A stretch of 64,000 nucleotides of DNA from Pohlia nutans (Eukaryota; Streptophyta; Bryopsida; Bryales; Mniaceae), in contig CM040091.1 of the NCBI GenBank assembly GCA_022496805.1, positions 9,290,336 through 9,354,335 on the forward strand, given 5' to 3'. The translations under genes and the position numbers were made by a program. The notes beneath the pieces were generated by a model that was not told the DNA's origin, did no database searches, and saw only the letters and a program-made list of their open reading frames with translations. Positions 56,172 through 64,000 of this stretch are shown here, piece after piece. Position 1 is the stretch's first letter. Each line of letters begins with the position of its first letter.

Positions 56172-57431
56172 TTCATAAACATTATTCTTCATATTCAACA
56201 TTTACATTATGATGTACCTGAAATGAAATGGGCTCTCTCATTTTTTTTAGATTTTAACTTGGTCATTAATTTTCTATGAATTTTCATGATTTAGATTTTT
56301 TAAATTTAATTATTTTTATTTAGGCTAGTATGTGCTGAAATTTCTTGAAAATTGGGCATAATTTTTTGCCTAATTTGATTTTAGTCCAAGGTGCTACTAA
56401 ACTACTCGCCAACCTACGTTATATTAACTTGAAAATAAAGTCACAAATATGGATGCTAGAAAAATAAATTGAAAAATGACATTTTATGGTCTTAAACTAC
56501 AACTTCGTAATTGGAGGTGTATATTATGTATTGATGTATATTCATGTAATATATAGAATTCAAGGGTTTATGTTCATAAATTGCGTGCTCTATGAGTGTC
56601 CAAATGACAATCAGATTTTTGCATAAGGTGATTAAGGTAAACCATTTTATTTGTGTCAAGTAACTATTTGTGCTATTTTGTGATTATTATGTATTAGTGT
56701 CTTTCATTTAAAATTTTGATATGTAAACTACCAACATGTAGTGGCACAAATAGGGTAGCTTATTTAAATTGGGTGTTCAACATTATAAGGCGTACATAGG
56801 GGTGGCCTCAACCACACTCTATAGCCATTCATTCTAAAACTTCCACACTCAAGCATGGAAGCAAAGAAATTTTCACCTACAATATCTTGAACATTTTCTT
56901 ATTAAATAAGACAAACAAACACTCCATCTTTTAATACATCTCCAAAGGATTTCAAAGAGCCTAAAATTCATCTTCTTTCACCAAGCATTTTGTGCGCTAT
57001 GATCATTTTAAGATTTAATGTTCATTCTTTACTTGACATTTATCATTTTTCAGTAATTGCAGACACAATTGGAAACCTCAAATCTAGAGTTTGGTATCAA
57101 ATCTAAGTTCTCGTGGTTATTTTCGAAGTAAGACTACCAAACTTTTAATCCTCAAATATTTGCATACGATGAGTGATTTTCTAAACTTATGTGAATCTTA
57201 ATAGTGTGGTGATAGGTATCTTGAAGTTTGCATGCAACAAGGGATTGCCACCTCAATCCCATGCTTAGAGGGGATGTTGGTGCAGCAAGTTACAAACCTA
57301 CAATCGGAGTGGGGTTTGGACGCCCACTTTAATCGTTGCCCAAAAATATGACTTTCATAAACAAAACGCTCATTCATCACAAATTATAATTTAAATACTT
57401 TGATACTTTCATTTTTTATGGCCTAACTTAA
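56172..57431. other. Intergenic, no feature recognised
   Basis: AT-rich with no gene, no clear repeat ends and no RNA gene that I can see. Confidence 0.45.
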
Positions 57432-57973
57432 CCCCTAAGCGTACAAGGAGCCCCGTGGAGCCATGTTTGGTTGATTTTTAGTCAAATATTGATTTTCACA
57501 TAGTTCCAAATTTCAAATGAAAATAATCTCAGCTAAAAAAGTGTGAGGGCTATCTTCTACTTTCATTTCAATTTGCTATTCTTCAAAATTGTTAAAATTG
57601 CGTTATTTATAGCACTTCAAAGCTCTAACTCCTAAAATTCCAATATACACTATAGAAATTTTTTTCTACTAATTTTTTTTTTAATGTAAGCTCAAGAAGC
57701 ACGCCACCTACACCTTGTTGTTCACCATTACTACCTAAAATTTCCCTTAAAAAGAATCATACTATTCTAAACATTTTTGTAATTACTATGACTTTTACAA
57801 GAAACAGGTTTTGAAAAATCTTATAATTTTAATTTATTTTTAAATAATTATGAAAAAATCATGAAAAATCGTTTTAACAATATATCATGTGAAAGAAATA
57901 TCATGAAAAATATATATTTTTTTGAAATCTGAAGAATTGATGAGGTTTGACCGGGTAATTGTAGTGTGAACAT
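57432..57973. mobile_element. TTAA element, left end only
   Basis: It begins CCCCTAAGCGTACAAGG after TTAA (57428-57431). No matching right end is found before the next element at 57978, so it is taken as truncated. Confidence 0.45.
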
Positions 57974-57977
57974 TTAA

Positions 57978-58546
57978 CCCCTAACTGCCCAAGCAGGCAT
58001 TTTTGGCCTAATGTACAGATTTCATCCATATTTTCTCATCCGTCATGCACTTTTTGTGGTGTGATTTTTTTACTGAATTTTTTATAGGAAGTTAGCTTCA
58101 TGTATGTGTGATTCAATCGAAAAGTAAATAATTTTTGAAAAAATTATGCCTCATTTTGTGTTGTAGTGTTTCACCGAAAATCTTGAAGATTTTGGTCTAA
58201 AAGTGTTCTTGAAAAAAAAAACTATTAAAATCAAGAATCCAAAAAATCTCCAAAAATCACTACACCTAAAGTACTACACTATAACCCATCACAACAAGTT
58301 TCATCCACATATTGTCAATATCTTATTCGTAATTGAATTAAAAAATAATTTTTTATTTTATGTTTCAAAATTTATAAAAAAAGATTAGTGATAGCAGTCA
58401 TAGATCTAACCGTATAGATAGAATCTAAAATTAAAAATGTATAATTTTTATTCATACATCAAGTTCTAAATATTCATATTAATTGCATTTTATAATGCAT
58501 CTTTGCAAAACTGCCTAAACTGAACATAGGTGAGGACGCTTAGGGG
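57978..58546. mobile_element. Common TTAA-family element, best-preserved copy (569 bp)
   Basis: The left end is CCCCTAACTGCCCAAGC and the right end the inverse of CCCCTAAGCGTCCTCACC; TTAA at 57974-57977 and 58547-58550. It defines the order of blocks used to recognise eroded copies elsewhere. The first 8 terminal bases are inverted repeats and the subterminal parts differ. Confidence 0.75.
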
Positions 58547-58550
58547 TTAA

Positions 58551-59386
58551 GGGTTGATGGGGCCTAAAAGGTTAGTCAACACTAATAGAGTGGTGCCTGT
58601 GTTTGCCACGTCACAATTGAGGCTCCATCTGGGAATCTGCTCCTTTGGTGCGCCACCTCAGCAGGTCTTTCTTATCGTCCTCTGATTCCGTGTCAATGTG
58701 TCCTTACTTATCTGCACCGTTGCCGGCTTGTGGCTTCTTCCCTGTGTCAAGGATCCAATGATCATCTCCAAGGAGGCAGGCACTCACTAAGAGTCTCAGA
58801 CAGTTACTAATTGACTAATAATAATATCTTAAAAACTAATACCGTAGTGCCATAACTGGGTTGTTAAAATAAAAAAATAAAAAAAAACAACAAGCGTAAA
58901 AAATCGAAAATTATGATGACAAAGAAACAAAAATACAATAAATCAATTTAGCTATATTTTGCTATTTCTAAACTATTTTGGGTCATTTTTTTATCATTTT
59001 TTTGCTAAAACCCAAAACCAAGAAATTCATTTCTGGAGGAACAAATCTTCTTTTTCAAAAAACATTAAATATTTGTTCGTGAGGTGATAACCTAGCTATG
59101 GTACTACGGTAGTAATGCTGGTCTAAGAGAGCATCGTGAATGCCGGAGGGTCTCCTATTTTGTGCCTGCAGGGGCCCACTCTAAAAAGTGATATCCTCTT
59201 TTAAAAATTTGTAATTTCTAGGAAGATCCTCCAAAACTAATGTGGAGCCATAGGCCCCATTGTTGCAAAAAATTGCCAAAAAAAGACCCTAGGGTAACCA
59301 AAATGGAAATTTCAGAAAATGGGGACCATGGGTGAATAGTGCTTGCATTTACGTCGAGGGAGGGGGGGGGGGGGGTGGGGAGTTTA
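58551..59386. other. Intergenic; G-run at about 59354-59380
   Basis: 59190-59340 resembles 28130-28265 (TTGCCAAAAA..CCCTA, AAAATGGAAATT, TGAATAGTGC, GCATT). 59354-59380 holds a run of more than 15 G that could form a G-quadruplex. No gene. Confidence 0.5.
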
Positions 59387-59779
59387 GGGCCGCTTTACAC
59401 TACGGTGGAGAAGTGCACCGGTTGATCAAAAATTTCAGCCCAAGATATGATTATTTGAGGCTAAGGATGGTATGTCGGAGAAGATGAAAAGACAATAAAA
59501 AAATTGCCTTCAAGCTGGAGTTCTCCAGAGGCCAAGATTCTTGTACAAGGCTGTGAGGATGCCCAAGAAACTTGACCTCCGGAGAACTCCAACTTCAAAA
59601 AAGTGTCGTCTCGTTGTCAACCATGTCGTTTTTTCATTCACGTACACAATTCTCCACGAAAGACTCTTGACCTTAGTGTAAACCATCACCAGACAAGAGT
59701 GTCACTCTCGACAAATCATGTTTCAAAACTCCTTGGAATTCATGGTCGTGAACTTCTCTACCATAGCGTAAAGCAGCCC
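59387..59779. mobile_element. PIF/Harbinger-like MITE, GGGCCGCTTTACACTACGG ends (393 bp)
   Basis: The left end is GGGCCGCTTTACACTACGG; the right end is the inverse of GGGCTGCTTTACGCTATGG. TTA flanks both sides (59384-59386, 59780-59782). Sister of 15015-15380. Confidence 0.8.
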
Positions 59780-59936
59780 TTAGAATAGGGGGCTGGTGGG
59801 TCAGTCGTGGCTTGGGTGGCCACAAATGCACTTCAGTTGGAGAATGTGCTTTCTCGTCCCTCAAATAAAACGGCCGCTTGCCCTGCTTGCTTCTAATCTT
59901 CTAGGCGCCTGGGCCCCTGCCTGCCTTGCCTTACTA
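59780..59936. other. Short spacer between two MITEs
   Basis: A mixed-composition stretch with no feature recognised. Confidence 0.4.
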
Positions 59937-60216
59937 CACTGAAATCACCATATACTGTAGCCCACAGTATTTACGAGAGGCTTTATTGATAATTCTTTTC
60001 TCAAAATAGTGTGGTACAATTTATCCAAATACGATGAAAATATGTTTAAACAGATGAAAATTTGTCCAAATGGATGAAAATTTATTCAAATGGATGAGAA
60101 GTTGTCCAAATGGATGAAAATATGTTCATGTGGATGATAATTTGTCCAAATGGATGAATTTTCCAAATAATCTGTGGATGCCATTCATGCACCCACAGTT
60201 TATGGTGATTTCAGTG
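59937..60216. mobile_element. TA-flanked MITE with internal 20-bp minisatellite (280 bp)
   Basis: The ends are CACTGAAATCACCATA and the inverse TATGGTGATTTCAGTG, with TA at 59935-59936 and 60217-60218. The middle (about 60035-60160) is six to seven units of ATGAAAATTTGTCCAAATGG with substitutions. Confidence 0.8.
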
Positions 60217-60382
60217 TACTACCATCAGGATTGAGGAGTACTGGTAGGTTTCATATTTATCAAGATCATTGATCTTTCTTCTTCACTTGCTTCCCACCGC
60301 CTGGCTTGACCCACCTGAGACTAAAGGTACGGCTCACCCAAATGTTTTTGTTTTTTGTTTGCAGAGTGATGTAGGTACCGTA

Positions 60383-60551
60383 ACATTCAGTACCGTAACA
60401 TTCAGTAGCTTGTAGTGGCTATGCTTTACCTCACAATAGATCGTGCAGTATATTCCACATATAACAAGACCAAATCAGTAGCTAATAGGACAGGTGGAGT
60501 CCCAAGATGATGCATGAAGGAAAGGCGGTGAGCATGAAGGCTACTGAGTGT
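60383..60551. mobile_element. ACATTCAGTA-ended MITE (short copy)
   Basis: The left end is ACATTCAGTACCG, repeated 16 bp on as ACATTCAGTAGC; the right end is GGCTACTGAGTGT with TA outside. Related to 3948-4300. Confidence 0.6.
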
Positions 60552-61332
60552 TATGTACTGTACATGCACCCTAAAAAAATTATTTATATAAAACCTCTTT
60601 TTAATACTTGTCAAAAATATATAAATATAAATATAAATAATATATAAATATATAAATATATACAATGAAGGCAAAATCATTTTTAGAAAAAATCATAATT
60701 TGGACTAAAATTCATTCTTTTACTGCCAAAATTTTATTCTTTGATCACTAGAAATTAATAATAAGAAGAGAAGCCCAAATCTTCATAACATTCTTAATAT
60801 CTTACTAGACCACACCCTTTACACTATATCACACTATAGAGAAACTGCTAATAAAATAATTCACCTGTCCAACCCTCTTTGCTTGCTTGGACCCACTAAA
60901 GCTAGAGAAGATTTCTTTGATCCCCTAACATAATTATGCTTGAGATTTGGAGGTGAGCATCACTGCTTCTCAAAAACCTTATGTTTAAGAAATTGTTTTT
61001 CCAAAAAAAAACTCTAATTTGTATGGTGAAAAAGAGAATCTTGAAAAAAAATTCACATAATTTGACATTCGTTGAAAAGGAAATTTTCAAAAACTTGATA
61101 ATTTAGTACTCGACCGTGACGGCCAAGTACGATATTTTGTGGAGAGGTTTTTATGATTTCATTCACTTTTTCACCTATTATTTTATTGTTAAAGTAGCTA
61201 ATCTCAAGTAAGATTCTGACAAAAATTCACCAAAAAATATTTGCCTGATACGGCTGGGCAGGATTGAAGGATGTAAGATGTTATGATGTGGACCACCCTG
61301 TTGGGAGTCATACTCATACAAACCAGGCATTA
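60552..61332. other. Intergenic, AT-rich
   Basis: It includes an imperfect (ATAAATAT)n stretch at about 60618-60662. No gene. Confidence 0.45.
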
Positions 61333-61644
61333 GAGCATTCCCACCCATGCACGCTAGGACTAACCCTCTCAAATTATTCATCTACATGTGAAGGGCCCTT
61401 GCACTCACACTCCCCCACCCTTGCACGCCCTTCACGTATCAAAAGTGCGCATCAAATAGTCAATGGACCAATCACAAGTAGAATGAGAGGAATAATCATC
61501 GAATAGTCAACTCAATAGTGATTTCAAGGCCCAATTTCTAACACGCTAGAATCCACAGTCAAGAAGCATTTTGAAAGGCCCCTTGAAACTTTTCATCCAC
61601 TTCTTGAGGTCAGAGACCCTCTGAGGCCATGGGTGGCCATGCTC
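61333..61644. mobile_element. PIF/Harbinger-like MITE, GAGCATTCCCACCCATGC ends (312 bp)
   Basis: The reverse orientation of the 4909-5221 element, with TTA on both sides (61330-61332, 61645-61647). Length and sequence are close to that copy. Confidence 0.82.
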
Positions 61645-61832
61645 TTACATTCTGCAGTTGATCATTTTCTCTGTAACATTCTTGGGCAGTTAGGAGTTCA
61701 GATGGCTAGTCGCCTCGTCCTCAGACTGAAAAATAAATAAAATACGGTAAAATAAAATAAATAGAGGTTGTCAATGGGGACAAATAATATAACATTCTTA
61801 AGTAGTTGTACTACAATGCATGTAATTGTATA

Positions 61833-62382
61833 CCGTAGTAGGAAGGCAGGGTCGGCACTTTGGTGTCGAATAATTAATAAAAGTTCAAAAAGTAGGGGTC
61901 GGCACTTTCAAAAATAATTATTAAAAATTCGGCTTCAAATAACCACTGTTAATTTTTTTCCGGCTTCTAACTCATTAATAAATATAGGAGAACAAAAAAA
62001 AAACCCCGGATGTTGATGATGGGACCAGACCTTTTTATTTGGGTTGAAAGGGCTTAAAAATAACCCATACATATTTGTCTTCTGACATTGTCATTGAGTG
62101 TCTGATTGAATGGCCCCACCCTGCTCAGAACTCCAGCCCCCTGCCGCCATTTATAGCCCTTTAAAATGTTCGATTATGGCAACCCACTGTGCTCAAGCTC
62201 CTTAGTAATTAGTATGAGCTTGTGCCTTCTGACATTTTCATTGAGTGACTTTGATTTATTTATTTTCGGCTTTTTGTTGACTTCATTTTTGTTGACTTCG
62301 ACAAAATAGTTAATCAATTTATTTTATTTTTCGACATTTTTAGGGGGAATTATTTTCTGCCGACCCTCTCTTCCTACTACGG
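61833..62382. mobile_element. TA-flanked element with CCGTAGTAGGAAGGCAGGG ends (550 bp)
   Basis: The inverted ends are CCGTAGTAGGAAGGCAGGGT and the inverse of CCGTAGTAGGAAGAGAGGGT, both followed by CGGCA; TA at 61831-61832 and 62383-62384. The interior shares TCGACAAAATA-like and TCGGC-rich subterminal parts with 55468-56169. Confidence 0.8.
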
Positions 62383-62642
62383 TATGAGTGAATGATACTC
62401 ATGACCTCATGCATGAAAATTGGTTTTCGTACATTCGTAGCAGGTTCGTTCTCTCTTGGACAAATAATTAGTTATTTCTATAAATGTATTTCTTTTTTTC
62501 CCGAATATTCTCAGAAATCCGTTTTTTTTCCTTACAATTTATTTTTTGGATTCTTTTTCCAAAATTTTTGTTTTCTATTTCAAAAATTATAAAAAATCAG
62601 CTGCTATGAAGTATCTATATTGGAGTTTTTTAGGTGGATTAA

Positions 62643-63221
62643 CCCTTAAACATACTAGGGTGTCTTTGGAATTGACAATTTGAGAAAAAAAATCATAAAC
62701 TACTATTTAGAAGAATGTTTTGGAATTGATCTACAAATGAAAGTTCTAGATTTTGAATTTTAAATTCCATCTGTACAGTTTGATTCATTAATACTATCAC
62801 CAATATTTAATTATAAATTTGGAAAGTTAAAATTAAATATTCCTTTTAAATTCAATTACAAACAAAATTTTAGTATTTTTTGAGTAAATTTGTTGGAATG
62901 AGTTTAAAATGAAATACTCTTAAACATGGTGATTCTTTGAAATTTTTGTGTTTCTTACATCTATGACCTCATTTTTGCCAGGCCACTTTTGAACTATAGT
63001 CAATGCAATTTTGGCTTGGTCAACGACTTGACATACTTCTACATTTGTAATTTTAGAAAAAATTGTAATCAAGTATGATCAAATCCAACCGTTAGATAGG
63101 ACAACAACTTGGTAAAGAATCTCCAAAAAATTGAATGACTTTCATCCAAGAATTGATGTGAACGTGACAAGGGTTTGAATCCGTTAGTTGTCCACTTTCT
63201 AATCGCTCTGACGTTTAGGGG
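62643..63221. mobile_element. TTAA-flanked element, 579 bp
   Basis: The ends are CCCTTAAACATACTAGG and the inverse of CCCCTAAACGTCAGAGC; TTAA at 62639-62642 and 63222-63225. It is the same size class as 57978-58546 and distantly alike inside. Confidence 0.7.
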
Positions 63222-63839
63222 TTAAAGTAAGAATAAAGAAGGCTCCTAAGTGAATAAGGGCTCTTTCACTATTGAGCATAGTGTATCTAAGATGGGTGTT
63301 ATGGAATGTTATGTAACTCATGAGAACTTGTCTTTATAGATTGTTATAATATGTACACCTTGTATTGAACTAAGTAGGCCCATGCTCGAGCCACTCTGAC
63401 GACGGAACCATTGTGGGTAGGACTTGTACATGTGTGCACCACCTTGCGTTATGCAATAATACATAGTAAGATGAAGTTAGGAATTTTTTTAACAATTCCT
63501 AATCATGGAATCTGTGGCTCCGAAAGTATTGAATGAACTCAAACACTGTGTCTATAAAGAATATGAAACCCTTTTTATTGAATTTATTTCAAACATATTT
63601 ATGCCAACTTCTCCAAAATGTTATATTGGAATTGATTTCATCCGTCATCTCCTTGTGAAAAGGTAGAAACACCTAAAACCATCACTTTTATTACTTTAGC
63701 ATAGTTAGAGGCATTTATTTATTTTTCAGTATTTTAATATTACCAATTGAAATTGATGCTTTTATGAGGGAATTTTCTTTTTTGAATTTTCGAACAAGTC
63801 ACCGCTAATTGCTAAGAATTCCAAGTAAAATTTTCTTAA
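63222..63839. other. Intergenic, no gene recognised
   Basis: A GTGTTATGGAATGTTATGTA stretch near 63298 recalls the ACATTCAGTA MITE end. Nothing else. Confidence 0.4.
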
Positions 63840-64000
63840 CCCCTAAAGAATTGGGGGTGTTTTTAACTTACCTCTTGTTTTCTTGACTAGCTCTTATAAC
63901 AAGCTCAATTCTTCATTGGTGTGGGATAATTTTGACGATCGACACCGTTGAAATCAAAGAAGACTTACATAGATTTTTTATGAAAAAAAGATCGACAAAA
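63840..64000. mobile_element. TTAA element entering the right edge
   Basis: It begins CCCCTAAAGAATTGGGGGTG after TTAA (63836-63839). The next 140 bp match 24506-24660 in the left arm (TAACAAGCTCAATTC, CACCGTTGAAAT, AAAGAAGA). The other end is outside the window. Confidence 0.65.

Overview
The window is nuclear DNA of a land plant. The support is a plant CYP74 cytochrome P450 gene, a plant SKP2A-type F-box/LRR gene, fragments of plant callose synthase, 2-hydroxyacyl-CoA lyase and ribosomal protein S26 genes, GT..AG introns, CCCTAAA telomere-type repeats, and Stowaway and PIF/Harbinger-type MITEs. The DNA is AT-rich and gene-poor, and transposon remnants make up most of it. I cannot name the species. 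A CYP74 gene with introns and very repeat-rich flanks would suit a seedless plant, but that is only a guess.

Layout. 1-3513 holds the 3' part of a CYP74 gene (+ strand, four exons, three MITEs in its introns). 3.5-20.5 kb is a repeat graveyard. It includes a complete 1.67-kb Tc1-type DD34E transposon (9195-10860), a tRNA-headed SINE (about 11331-11720), several PIF-type MITEs and several elements flanked by TTAA. 20491-43930 is a very large inverted repeat: two arms of about 8.06 kb, almost identical, around a 7.3-kb spacer. Each arm carries one first exon of a probable organelle-targeted (PPR-like) protein plus old repeats. The spacer is a patchwork of fragments from unrelated genes (RPS26 exon 1 with a stop codon, three callose synthase exons, two 2-hydroxyacyl-CoA lyase exons). 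At least two joins carry short pieces copied from the arms. 44313-46000 is a 5'-truncated LINE with a perfect 13-bp target duplication. 50205-52116 (with upstream leader exons to about 53.8 kb) is an SKP2A-like F-box gene on the - strand. 54.5-64 kb is again repeats, some nested.

Three points stand out. First, the giant inverted repeat with its chimeric spacer looks like a product of template-switching repair and could be a source of small RNAs. Second, the LINE and the tRNA-headed SINE share their last 150 bp, ending in a small hairpin whose stem is kept by compensating changes between copies. Third, many non-autonomous elements have TTAA target sites and CCC(C)TAA ends, a piggyBac-like signature not usual in land plants. 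Only the CYP74 and SKP2A-like genes look functional; the transposase carries a single frameshift.
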